Of a DNA stretch of 64,000 nucleotides, positions 27,761-39,715 are shown one piece after another (position 1 is the stretch's first letter; the number at the start of each line of letters is the position of its first letter). The stretch comes from Megamerina dolium (Eukaryota > Arthropoda > Insecta > Diptera > Megamerinidae), in assembly GCA_963854835.1 (NCBI GenBank), contig OY978527.1, positions 44,342,040 to 44,406,039 of the forward strand, read 5' to 3'. The translations under genes were made by a program, and so were the position numbers. Under the pieces are notes generated by a model, which did no database searches, was not told the origin of the DNA, and saw nothing but the letters and a program-made list of their open reading frames with translations.

Positions 27761-29419
27761 TCGTTTTCTAATTAGTATTGTAGAACATAATTTATTTATA
27801 AGCTTTATATTGTATAGTAACATACAGACACATTGTATATTGGATTAATTTGTCTATATTTCATTTCAATATAGTTTATTACCTTTTCGTTTCTTTTATA
27901 CAAATACACACATGCTGTTACATATAAAAAAAATTATTATTTTCACACATCTATTAAACTGGTGTTTACACAAGAAATTTACATCAAAATAGCAGATAGT
28001 TGTACAAAAACAAAAATCAACAATGAAGTTCAATTCAATGATCTTTGAAAAAATATCAGCTGATTACAGTAAAACAAAACATTGCCGAATGGTTGATTTA
28101 TTTTTGAGAATTCTATTTTGGATATATGTATATGTAGGAAAACTATTAAAAAGACCTATCAAATTCTAAAAAAATATGTAGATATCTACATGAGAATTTT
28201 TTCTTTTTATTAGAATGTTACTGGCAGCAACTCGTAAAAAAAATAAATAAATCAATACCTATTTTGTATGTAGCTAATAGAAAATTTTTATTATTTTGGT
28301 TTATTCTACTCAAATGGAAAAAATTTATTGTTTTAATGCTACTTTTTATAGTTTTTTCTTTTTTTTTTTTAATTCTAAAAATTTGCAATGAGTTCAATAA
28401 CACATTTGGAAGCAGATAAGACAATTTTCTCCGCTACATATCCAAAGAAAGAATTATAAAATAATATTTATTAAATAAAGTAGACTAAATCAAAGCCATG
28501 TATATACTATTCATATAGTAAACAGCTGTTTTAAAAATAATTCTACAACGCGCAACAAATACATACAAGCTTTGACTTTGTTTTATATTCAATTGAATGA
28601 ATATCTTACATAGCTTATTTATTGTTAAATTTAAATTATTCTCTTGAACTGTACGCAGAGCATATGTATGCATAGGAAATAATTCGAAGGTGTGAAAAAT
28701 GTACGTACTTCAAAAAGTTCATTATTCTTTAACGAGATACTTATGCATATCTTTAGCACCAGCGTATGTGTATTTGCGTAAGTATTTGTAACAAATTATA
28801 CGTCCTCTTTGTACGTTTCTATCTTATTGCATTTTCTTTATTTATTTACCTTTAATGTTGTTATTATTATATTGTACGTTATGCTTGTAAAAAATGCAAA
28901 ATTTTTGTTTATCACATGAAAGGAAATTGTATTTGCATAAAAAATCACAGGTGAAGGAAGATCATACATACTGCAATATAAAAATGCAAATACATTTATC
29001 TTAAAATGAAATCTAGAACTTGATTAAAATAACACCTATTTACATATATATATGCGCGAGTAAGTACAATATAAAAATAAGAACAGCACAAATATTTAAT
29101 ATAATGTGATTTATGTAACAAAAATATGTTATATGGGTCATAATTCTTTAAAAGGTTCCGAAAACAATTGTTTATATCTCCAATTTGGAGGAGACTGCGT
29201 AATATTGTTCTTCTGGCAGACTACATTTATTCCGAAAAACGAGTGAATGTAAAAATTATGTAAGAATATATTCATTTTAATCAGATGTTCGTAGCCTAAC
29301 GGAAGCTCAGAAGAAATAGAAAAGAAAAACAGTGCTAAAATGTGAGGTTAGGAAGTAATTTCAGAAAAACAAAACAGTTTTCAAATGAAAAATCTAAATT
29401 TATTAAAAGAATTGAAAAA
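27761..29419. other. A+T-rich non-coding DNA
   Basis: No exon or element recognised. Confidence 0.5.
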
Positions 29420-29915
29420 GTACAGACTTGCATAATGAGAATTTTAACGAAAGTCACGAACAATTTCTGTTTTTAAGGCTTGAATCGTATGTTTATTATT
29501 AACATAGAACATGCCTTTCATAAAATCATAGCATAAAAAGAAATCCAACAAAGTCAGATCATCAAATCGGTAAGATCATCAAATTTCGTCTTCGTTAAAT
29601 CAATTTTTTGACGAACTGTGTCATGTTGTTGAAACCATACGTCGTTGGCGTTAATATATTGAAGTTACGGCCATAAAATTTGTGTTATCGTGGATAATTA
29701 ACTATACCATGAGCACCTGCATCGTTTTCGAACAAGTATTGTCCAATTATTCCATCAGAAATAGTCCATACCAAACAATTATTTTTTAAGGATATAATGA
29801 TTGTTCAACAATACATCATGGATTTTCACTTCACCAGTTTATGTAATTTTGTTTTCTAACATACCCATTCAAATGAAAATAGCCTTCAGTGAGAAATTGA
29901 ACCATCAGTCACTGA
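29420..29915 (-). mobile_element. Decayed DD41D-like transposase fragment
   Basis: On the minus strand the frames give YFHLNGYVRKQNY, then W, a stop and SENP (first-Asp region). These are followed by DGIIGQYLFENDAG, then NDVWFQQHDTVRQK (second-Asp region) and LDFFL. The order equals that in the element at 47757-49052, but there is a deletion between the second and third Asp and many frameshifts. It is an older member of the same or a sister family. Confidence 0.65.
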
Positions 29916-30061
29916 AGATGAATAAGTTAATAATTTTAAATGTTCAGAAACTTTAGTCTTTTTTTTTTCTTAATTGAACCTTCTAAGTATAAAAATGCAA
30001 GTCCTTTTGCAAAATGTTATGCAATATGATATTTTCTATGTTTATTTGTTGAGTATTCTTA

Positions 30062-30425
30062 GTGGGTGCCGTAGCTCAGTGGTTAGTGTGATCGCCTTCT
30101 GATCTGTAGGTCGTGGTTCAATCCCCGGCTGATGCATAACAAATTTAATATCGATAAGATTTTTCTTTCGAACGGTACCCACCTGTCGGCAAGCAATTGG
30201 CAATTCTTCCGACAGTAACAACTTGCCATGAAAAAGCTTCTTAAAGAACTCTGTGACAAAGCTCAGAAAAAGTGATGTCACAAGTGTTCTGCCGTTCGGA
30301 ACCGGCTAAAATAAGTAGGTCCCTTCTAATATTGTCCAAAATTTAAGACGCACAACAGTAATGGAAGAGAAGCTCGGCCAATGAGCCCTTTGGGGCTTTA
30401 AGTGCCACATATTTATTTTTATTTA
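30062..30425 (+). mobile_element. SINE-like repeat, copy A (most complete)
   Basis: It begins GTGGGTGCCGTAGCTCAGTG (box A type), then has GGTCGTGGTTCAATCCCCGG (box B type) about 30 bases further on. This is the layout of an internal RNA polymerase III promoter in a tRNA-derived head. A body of about 270 bases follows, ending CCCTTTGGGGCTTTAAGTGC and then an A+T-rich tail of ATTT units. The parent tRNA was not identified; the anticodon arm does not fold cleanly by eye. The antisense frame MTSLFLSFVTEFFKKLFHGK is shared with copy B and is spurious. Target-site duplications were not certain. Confidence 0.85.
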
Positions 30426-31039
30426 TTTATTCTATGAGATTGAAAACATAATAAATTTTCACTACTAAAACATATTGTTCAATCGTTACATGACTACAAT
30501 TTTACATATTTCTATTGTACAGATGGCAAAGAATGAAAGTTTGATATTTGAAATTTCATGAAAAGATCGCTAATTTATTTCCTAACCTCAAATTTGCACA
30601 CCGTAACTGATGATGGAGAACATTGCAGACATTATAGCCGGTAGGACGTTGTCTATCCGCTTTTTAGTATATTTTATGTATAAGAAATTCACATGAACTG
30701 TATACTTGTATATTAATGTTTTTCTTGTATATATCAAAAATACCAAATTTTTGAAAAAGCCACATCTGGGCAAATCTTATAGTTCTTATCCCCTTCATTT
30801 CTAATACTATTATATTAAGACAGTCTTATTGTAGAATGATCCCACTAAGTTGTATAAAAATCGTAAGAATAAACAAATTTTCTGCATCAATTAAAAAATA
30901 TTGCCATATATAAAGATGATTATTTATTAATTATTTCCTTGTTCTATTTAATTTATTTTACTTCGACCCATATTTAGAGACGTATGACTTTTTTAAAGCA
31001 TTTAAATACAATTTGAACCCGTTTTATATACTACATAGA
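30426..31039. other. A+T-rich non-coding DNA
   Basis: No exon or element recognised. Confidence 0.5.
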
Positions 31040-31745
31040 GTGAAAAGTCTTTTCGGTGGGAAAGAATACAATGACAACAAAAGAATGGCATGTTAAGCCA
31101 TACGCTGAATCTTCTCCATTGGATACAATGACTAAATGTTGGTCCGCTGATCTTAAATGTGGTCGTACATCAACAAATAATGCTCTAGTGGACCAAAAGC
31201 GGTCACAACTCAAGAATTCGCTCAAGAAATCCATAAATTGAAAGTGATTGATATAACTGATAGTTGTATCATGTCAACTAAACGTATACGGTACTTGTCA
31301 AATGAAGAATCTAATAATAAAATGGATGCCGCGTTGTCTAAAAATTTATGAGAATCAACTAGTTGAAGATTGCGAGCGATGATTGAACGTAATATATAGG
31401 ACCAATAATAATCGGCTCTTCAGAAAAAGGAAAATCAATAACAGAATAAAATTATACATCTTTGTTGGACCATTAGACTAAAGCAAAACGCCGTCGTTTA
31501 GCATACAAAAAGTTCATTTTGATTAAGACACTGTACATGTTTAAAAATCATTAATTTCCGTGACTACCATAAGCTACAGGAATTATTAATTATTGATCCC
31601 ATATGCACCATATTTTCCAGATTTAGCACCCAACGACTATTTTGTATTTCCAATTCTGAGGAGATTTTGCTAAGCAAATACATATATTACAGATCATCCG
31701 AAATCCTATTGCTTTGACATTAAAACCATTTTAAAAAATAAAACA
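31040..31745 (+). mobile_element. Decayed mariner (DD34D-type) copy
   Basis: Plus-strand frames give, in order, CWSADLKCGRTSTNN (usually WFAEFKRGRTSTND), IHKLKVIDITDS, LVEDCERC and, near 31595, PYAPYFPDLAPNDYFVFP (third-Asp region, with its Asp kept). The second-Asp block is reduced to KKVHFD followed by a stop. Frameshifts and stops throughout mark it as dead. It ends just before SINE-like copy D. Confidence 0.7.
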
Positions 31746-31761
31746 AATATGTGGTATTTAT

Positions 31762-32025
31762 AGGCCCCGAAGGACCCTTTGGCCGAGCTTCTCTTCCAGT
31801 ACTATTGTGTGTGTTAAATTTTTTGAAAGTATTAGAAGGGACCTACCTATATTACCCAAATGGTAGAGCTCTTGACACATCATTTTTTCTGAGCTTTGTC
31901 ATGGAACTCTTTCAGAAACGTTTTGATGGCAAATTGTTACTGCCGGATGAATTGACAATTGCTTGCCAATATTCGATATCAAAGTTGTGCTTGAGCCGGG
32001 GATTAAACGCATGACCAACACACTC
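31762..32025 (-). mobile_element. SINE-like repeat, copy D
   Basis: On the minus strand it matches the body and 3' end of copy A (AAGGGTCC, GGCCGAGCTTCTCTTCCAGT in antisense, CAATTGTCAATTCATCCGG). The head is damaged: only part of the GGGGATTAAACGC-type box B antisense remains, and box A is hardly recognisable. The conserved left boundary keeps the GGCC..CCCTTTGG end also seen in copy A. Confidence 0.75.
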
Positions 32026-33506
32026 ATTGAAAGTTAGTAGAAAAGGTTCAAAAAATGTATATTGAGGAATGAAGATGTATTTTAAAAAAATCGTTCTTTT
32101 TTTTTTTGCTGCGTCTAAGGCTTATCGCCCCATATAGTACATAAATAATAAGTACATAAGCTGCAACTAATTTAGCAATTTGCATGTATACCTAATTTAG
32201 TTGAATGTTATTATTATTATTTTCTTTATTCATATAGTTTCCTAAACAAGCAAGATATCGGTAAGTAAACAAAAACGAAATGTAATTGCGTGAAAAATGA
32301 CGCAAATAATAAGAGGCAATTAAGTACCGTCTCCAATTGGAAAATAATTGGAAAAACCAAGATAGAAGGTATACACAGAAAAGAGAAATCGTCTGAGCAA
32401 CCTTAAATTACATATCTACATATTTTTAAATACATACATATACATAGTATACACATTAAGACGTCTTATGGTCCATACAAAAAGAAAATTGGTTGCTTCG
32501 ATGTCAATATATGTACAGCTACAAAGTACTAAGTTGTGCAACAAAGTTGTTAATATAGTCTGTAGATAAATTCGAAATTAAAGATTTAGCCCATGAATGG
32601 CTTTCTATTGAAGTTATGCAGCAATCTTTTAATGAGACATCTTAATATCCTATGTACATTAAGATGTCTCACCAACATTAGAATGACTAAAACAAGTAAA
32701 ATCATAATCAACATGTTGTAACAAAGAAAATTATTTCTACAATATACTCTGCTTATATGCATACATATATATTTGTAATAAATGCTATTAAAACACAAAA
32801 AGAAGCAAAAAATATGATTTCTACAAAAACAAACCGCTTTAACAACAAATGCGACAAGTGTCAACAAATGTTACCAAATTGAACAAAAGAAACAAAGGAG
32901 GCAGCAAAAAAAGTGTAAGTAAAAGAAAGAAAAAAAAAACAAAAGAATACGCAAAATATTGCCATAGCACAATATGTAAGCTGATATCATCGAGGAATAA
33001 AAATAACAGCCGTAATAACAGCAGCGGTAGCATCAAAAAATGGTGCCATACAAGAAAAGAAATCCCCTTAAAGTGCGAATTTTTTTTTTTATTTAGCAAC
33101 AACAATATCACCAACAACAACAGTATAAGCTATAAAAAGTCACAATGCTTTAACTAAGTTTTAAATTTGTATTTAATGTTTTTTTTCCCATCTTTCATAT
33201 TTATTTATTATTTTTTATATTCTGGTTTTGCTAATTTCACACAAATTGGGGAAATATGAAGCAAATGTTCTCAATAATAAATTAAATAGAGACATATTTG
33301 TGTCATATTTTATAGGAGCACACATAAAATATCATATATTTATGTATATATGCATACAGCTAATCATTATGGAAATAAACTATGGAAGTCAAATATTTGT
33401 TGTTAATGCTAGATTTGGATTTTGACCTTATTGAGCTTATGTGAACCTCTCTATTTATTTAGCACATTCACTCATAAAATCTTATTCACTGACAATATAT
33501 ACTCAA

Positions 33507-33541
<35 letters not shown>

Positions 33542-34849
33542 AAATCTCACAATCTATTTGTCACACTGCCTATACATCTACATACAGATTTAACTCGATT
33601 TCATCATGATCGTGAGCAAATAAATGTGTAAAATAAATGCGTCACTCAATTTATGTGTATGCTAACTAGAGTTGATATACTTTTTTTAATTATCATTGAA
33701 TAATATTATATTACTACTTATACATATCTACGACAATATACATATGTATAAACAAGTGCATTTTAATTAGTATTTGTGTAATTTTTTCTTTTTCATGGGA
33801 ATAATGTTATCCGTAATTATTCTTTAATCAGTACTCCAATAGATGTATTCATTATAAAATTTGACAATTTTATAAGTATATTCTTATATTAAGCATATGT
33901 GAAAATGATTCTTTTGTACTGCTCAGTAAATACTCCAGAAAATACCCAGCAGGAAATTTCGGCAAAGCTTACATGTATAAATTCAAACAGAAATACACAA
34001 TTTTCTTCAAGCAGCCCAACGAAAGCCGGAATTTACGTTATGGTGAGTATAATTGGCAGAGAGATCTGCCAACTATTCAAAAGAACGAGCATCACCGACA
34101 CAGTCGGTGTCATCCCTGAACATTATCTGGTGGGCAGAAATGCGACAGACTGCGCATGTTGGCAATTGACTTCTGACAGAGTTGTCTGGATGAGTGTCCT
34201 TTCTTTGCTCTCTCGTAAATAGTCCATTCTAAACAAGTCTTTCTGCCACAGCCAGAAAGATCTGTATACCACCGGTTTAAAGGCGATAGCTCTACAGGTT
34301 GGTATGGTGTGGCAATACATAAATGAGGGATTTCTCTGTTAGTTTATGCCAGGGTGGTGTAACAAGCCATAAAAGTCTGGCCGTTGAGCGTCATTGGCAG
34401 ATCATATCGGTCAAGCCTTTCTACAACAATATGACTAAACTGCCAACCACCGTTGTAAATACAATAGCTCTTTTCCTATATAGACCGAGTTGGTGTATCA
34501 ACAGATATATTGCATTTCTTATATATCTCCATCTTCAACTTTTTTTTTGTCTACCCTTTTCTCCGCTCTCTTTTTCACTTTTCTATATGGCTTTCTTTCT
34601 TTTTCCTCTCCTTGGTTACAAAAAGAAAAGGGTGATAAGGTACAACCACATATTCTATATATCTAAAGCTAATACATTTCGAAAATTTTTCAGGATTGAA
34701 AAACGCTTAAACTAGTCAACTGATATCACTGCAGGGTTGAATTCATATCTAAAATTAACCTGAACATTTCCTAATGGATTTGTGTGAAGCTTAATAATTA
34801 CTACTAAATCAATATTTAAATAAAAACTATAATTTTACTAACATACATA
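32026..34849. other. Non-coding DNA, one G+C-richer patch
   Basis: No exon supported. The patch at about 34020-34480 has clearly more G+C and frames of 65-107 codons on both strands. I found no recognisable motif and suspect old transposon sequence. A Lys/Asn-rich frame at 32849-33157 is A-tract translation. Confidence 0.5.
33514..33541. repeat. (TC)n microsatellite
   Basis: About 14 TC units, uninterrupted. Confidence 0.95.
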
Positions 34850-35374
34850 CGGTCCCAGAACTACCCGGCCTGACATATATATAGCAGCAGTAGTTTGAAA
34901 AAAATTAGTTTGGTGTAAAGTGGCAACCTTATAAAACATATTTCCTAAAATTCAAGGCGATCGCCGATCTGAAGGTGCTATATAGTACATCGTATATTGA
35001 CCGAAAATTTGGAGATGAAAAATAGAACAAAAACACCAGTTCATACATCCGCTATTAAGATGGCAAAAATTAATGAGTTAAAGCTCGAATTGCTTCAGTA
35101 CTCACCATATTCGCCAGATTTAGCTCCTTCGGGTTATTTTCTATTTCCAAATTTGAAAAAATGGCTTGATGATAGAAGATTTGCAAACAATAAAGAAGTG
35201 GAGTCTGCGGTAGATGGCTATTTTAATGAGCTACTCAGTTCATACTATAAACAGGGTATCGAAGCTATAGAATATCGGTGGGAAAAGTGTATAGAGCTAA
35301 AAGTAGATTATGTTGAGAAATAAAGAAAAATTTTCCCAAATTTGTTGTGTTTTCTTTGTTTGGTCGGGCCCTCG
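34850..35374 (+). mobile_element. Internally deleted mariner with degenerate transposase end
   Basis: The open frame at 34997-35323 (108 codons) carries KTPVHTSAIKMAKINEL, YSPYSPDLAPSGYFLFPNL and the usual mariner C-terminus (RWEKCIELKVDYVEK). The third catalytic Asp is Gly (LAPSG), and the second-Asp motif is NRTK instead of QDNA, so it cannot be active. The outer ends (TACGGTCCCAGAACTACC and, inverted, TACGAGGGCCCGACC) look like imperfect terminal inverted repeats next to TA. The element is about 525 bases, against about 1.3 kb for a full mariner. Confidence 0.75.
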
Positions 35375-38300
35375 TATCTTATAGGTACATATTTGCTTAT
35401 TAAACTAGCTCTGTGGAGATTATTATATGACATATTTGTTAGATTAGTACTGCCAACAATAGTCATCCGAAATTAATGAAGTTGAGACGTGCAGACGCTT
35501 AAGATTGTCTGATGATTTTTCTTATTTGATTTTTATTATGTGAAAAAATAATATCTTCAAAAATTGTTATTGTTCAAAATAGTTAGTGACATGTATAGAT
35601 GGTAAGAACCGCTCTAATATTCGAGTATATACACACATTCGTATTTATGTATATTTTAGTTAATTTTAACTTATTACAAATATAATTTATTATTATTTTT
35701 TTTATATTTACAAATAGAATACTATTGGGTGTGTGCGTGTGTCATCTTTCGAATATTATATAAATATGTGGCAATACTTAATAATCATTTAAGTCAAATA
35801 AATATGTATTGAGTTATTAAGTAGTTTCATTATTCTTTGAGTTTTTCAAAGTGCAACATTTTCATTCTCTCTGAGAAAACAAAAAGGTGTTGACTATCTA
35901 GATTTAAAGCTTAGTTGATTTTTTAATGATTTTTCATTTTCACTTGAACACTTTTATTTTTAAATAAAAGTCCATTCTGTAAACTTCAGAACATAGACTT
36001 AATACTACTTTTTCCATTGTGATTCATGAGATAAATGAGTTTGTAGTTGCCTATTAATGGTTACCACGACGATGACATCTATTAAATTTGCATACGAAAT
36101 TCTGCGTTGTAGATAACAATATTTAAATGCCAACACAAGTAAATGCACAATAATAATATCTATATAAAAAATGGAACAAATAACAACAACAACAACAACA
36201 ACGTTAAGATGCTTACACTTGAATATAATATCTCAATTGATAAAACAATGTAACGAATGGCAACATCCAAAACAATAATAAACCGAAAAAAAAAAACAAA
36301 CAAAAAAACAAACAGAGAACAGAGAGAAAAAAAATAACAAAAGTTAGAAAAAAGGGAATATAATACAAACAAATAAATATAATACAATACAATTGTTGAT
36401 CGATCCCTCACTTCTGTCATCAAAACTGAGTTCTTATGTGCCAATAAGTAATGTCGTTTGTTTTTTTCCCTTAACGCAAGGGATTTTAATCTGAATTGTA
36501 GTCACCATAAGTTTCAATAATATTTTCTCCCATTTGGCTAATCAATTTTCGGCTCCAGTTTTGTAGTAAATTGTGAATTTAAAGAATAACGATTTGGAAA
36601 AACTATGTTTGACCTCATTATGAATCAAGTAAATCCGATATTGGAATTGATGGATCAAGCGAGTTCAGGTAAAACAAATTAATGACCGTAATGATACCAT
36701 TGAAATTGAAAAAGCATCCGACACAATATGTATGATATCATCCAGACCAAATGATGTGCACTGTTCAATAGAACCTCTTAAAATGATTTACTTGCAGAAA
36801 CAAAACAAACAAAAAACGACATAACTTATGGATATTTTATTTATACATATAAGTGTTAGCTATCATTTAGTACAAAAACTCACCAGAATATCATTTACGT
36901 TTCAATGAGTTTCGATGTTTTTTTTTTATTTATTTTATTTGTTGTGGTTATATCATTTATAAAAAAAAAAAAAAACAAAATAAGTAAGTAGCCGCTACTG
37001 ATGCTGTTCATATATTGTATGTATATGCATACATACGCGCATACATACACATATTGTCATTGTATAATGCTGTCAAGCATAAAAAAGAGATTTTGCCATA
37101 ACATGTAGTAGAACAAAACGAAAACAAACAAAAACCAAATCAAATGTGATAAATAAATAAGTAAAAATGTTTTTATAAAACAATAACAACAACAAAAACA
37201 ACACACTGAATACAGATCATAAAACCAGATATGTATGTATATGTGTTGGAATCGATAGGCGGCAGAGAGCGCGTGCTTTTGATTGTACTCATACTATTAA
37301 GCGCTACATCAATGATGACGATGACAATATCGACGACGACGACGACGACCGCGATGGCGATAATGATGATGATGACGGTGAGTATGGCTTTCGCAGATTG
37401 TGTTTGAACGTAGATATCTGTTTCATTGCTGCAAATCATATAAAATTACGTCACCTTGAGCATGTTGAGCGTTGGTGATGGTGATAGTGGCAAGCGCATA
37501 ACCGAAAAAAAGCGATCACACAAGCATGCACACATTCACACATGTGCATACATAAACTTATACATATATATTCATTCACATTTATGAGAATCAGCTGTTT
37601 TTATTTTGACACCCATTAGAATAAACAAATGTTTTTGTTTGTATATACATACACACATGAAAGGGAGTGGGTATATTTGAAATTTGAATAAAATCAAAAT
37701 AAATAATAAAAATACAACAACAACAACAAATTAACAATAATTTGAATTTGAAATTAATTGAAATTTTATTGAATTTCTGAAAGATTTAATGTTTTATTTA
37801 TATGACTGCAATTAGTTCTTGAACTACATAATTTCCGTCAATGGAATGTGAAAATCTATAAAATACAAAAAGCAAAAATTTTGTATTTCTTTCCTTCTGT
37901 TTCATTTCAATGTTAACCGCTGAATAGTTTATGCTATACCGGCAGTATTTATGTCTTTTGAATAATTTCGTTTTTTATTGTATAAATTTTATAAATGAAG
38001 TATTTTATAGTATTTTCGAACATTAATCGCTTCTGCAAGGGTTCATTCTAATAAAAATTATGATTAAAAATGCATATAAACACAGGAGTCACAATGAAAC
38101 TATTGTCAAGTGTCATAAAAATGTAATACAAATATATTTTCTGTAGTTTCATTTTTATACCTTTTGATATCAAGCAACCTTTGCTGGAGTTCAATCGACA
38201 TATACAAATGTATGTAGCTTGAATGAACATGTAATTTAATTATACAACACAATATAGGCACCTGCATATGTTGAGCCAGATTGTACTAGCTTCATATACA

Positions 38301-39009
38301 TATGCATATAAAAAAAACTCTCTTTCTCTATTTGATTTGATTTGCAAGACAACACACACGCAACACAATGTTGATTCCAGTTACTGTATCAATTTTTTTT
38401 TTTTTGATTTCCAGTTTGTTATAATCACGCTTTATTTCTTAATTAATTAGATGCTTAAAATTTACCTCTTTTTGTTTTTTTGTTATATGATATTTTTAGC
38501 AAATTTCCTAATATGAATTTTGAATTAGAAAGGAAGAAATTAAAAAATTAATAGAAATATTGTAAAAATTGCAAAAACAAAAAAAAAATAATTAACAGTA
38601 AGTCTAAAGTGTAGTTAATGTGGATGATGTCACAACAAATTCATAATGAATGTAGTGGACAAACTAGTTTTTTTTTTCTATTCGCGTTATAATACAATTA
38701 TTTAATGAATTGATTTATATTATATCATCTATCTGCTGACAAATGTACTTATAAGCCAATAGTTACATATTCAATATTTATTTGAAAATAATCAATCTTT
38801 CAATCACTGCATATGAAGTCATATTTATATGTAATAGGCATTATTGAGCATATTTGATTGCTAGTTAGCAATAATTGCACTTAATATTATGAAATATTGC
38901 ATTGGCGGAGAAGTCATGACACAAATAATGATATATCGAACACTTTAATGTATGATATTTTCGGAATGCTAAACGATCTAACATTCATGTTGTCTTGCAC
39001 GTAAAGAAA
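35375..39009. other. Non-coding DNA with simple repeats
   Basis: No established exon. It contains CAA runs (about 36181-36200 and 37720), A tracts and GAC/GAT repeats around 37300-37380. A possible first exon is listed separately at 37231. Confidence 0.5.
37231..37377 (+). other. Candidate first exon: signal-peptide-like frame ending at a GTGAGT donor
   Basis: ATG at 37231 opens a 58-codon frame (stop at 37405). It contains GGRERVLLIVLILLSATS, which resembles a cleavable signal sequence, then Met/Thr runs from GAC and GAT repeats. A consensus donor GTGAGT begins at 37378 at phase 0, so a spliced product would keep 49 residues. Local G+C is higher than the flanks. No partner exon was found, and repeat DNA can mimic such a frame. 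Confidence 0.2.
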
Positions 39010-39190
39010 TAAATGGGCCGAAAGCTGTAGTTGCTCCTTGTAACAGCACAGTGAAAACAGAGGTCAAAAGTTGGATAAAAAATCTGCATCTCTCGAGCGG
39101 GAAAAAATTGTCTCTTTATAGACAAGAAAATGCCCTTTTGTGAAGCAAAACGGGTTCTAAGGCTGCACTAATAACAGGGATGCATATGCT
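39010..39190 (+). mobile_element. Possible non-LTR retrotransposon tail fragment
   Basis: A plus-strand frame reads GPKAVVAPCNSTVKTEVKSW, then IKNLHLSSGKKLSLYRQENALL and a stop. It resembles the linker after the RNase H domain in non-LTR ORF2 proteins (GPEP..., W...H..W...., RQ.K). No RNase H core or zinc knuckle is seen next to it. Confidence 0.35.
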
Positions 39191-39617
39191 AATTATATAA
39201 ACTGCTTTGAAATCGTTAAGAAGCCAAATATAGAGCTTGTTCAGGAATGACAGCTTCCATGAGTTATCATATGGCGTTTGCTATGGATTAATGGATTTGT
39301 TTTGTCAGTTGCCATTCTCGAACACAAAGCATCATTTGCATGAAAATCTGCTGCATGAAATTAGATAAATCGTTCTCATAAAATTTACGTAATTTTTCAT
39401 GAGCCTTTCCCATTCCCTTTGTCAAAATACTAAAGTAATATATGGTGAAAATGAACGCGATAAAGTTTGAATTGCCATCTGTCAAAATCCATCACATTTG
39501 AGCTAATTTCTAATTACTAATTGGTATACAGCAATTTCCTACATATACCTATATTTTTCTGAAGGAATACTGATTCGGTTTCGGGTTTGGATTTTAATTG
39601 CTCTAAGCCCATAATAC

Positions 39618-39715
39618 AAGGTGCGTCCCAAAGTAAAAATATCACTTTTTAGTTGCGCCACCTATTGATGGTTGATTGCGTTGGTTTACGCATATATGAA
39701 TCAGCGTAGCTTTAA
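39618..39715. repeat. Possible solo mariner terminus
   Basis: AAGGTGCGTCCCAAAGTAAA followed by CACTTTTTAGTTGCGCCACC looks like the outer end and leader of a mariner element. No transposase frame follows on either side. Confidence 0.3.

Noticed and set aside
30062..30140. tRNA gene
   Set aside because: Box A and B-like sequences are present, but the cloverleaf does not fold properly and the same head is fused to the same long body in several copies, so it is a SINE head.
32849..33157. Lys/Asn-rich 102-codon frame with a GTAAGT inside
   Set aside because: Composition follows A-rich DNA and GCA/AAC repeats; no domain, and the opposite strand is open too.
34020..34480. Gene in the G+C-richer patch
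   Set aside because: Frames on both strands lack splice sites, domains or recognisable residues; more likely old transposon sequence.
36160..36444. Hydrophobic 94-codon minus-strand frame resembling a membrane protein
   Set aside because: It is translation of CAA and A-rich runs in antisense (Leu/Val/Phe).
37173..37439. Minus-strand frame of Ile/Val runs
   Set aside because: Arises from translation of GAT/GAC repeats.
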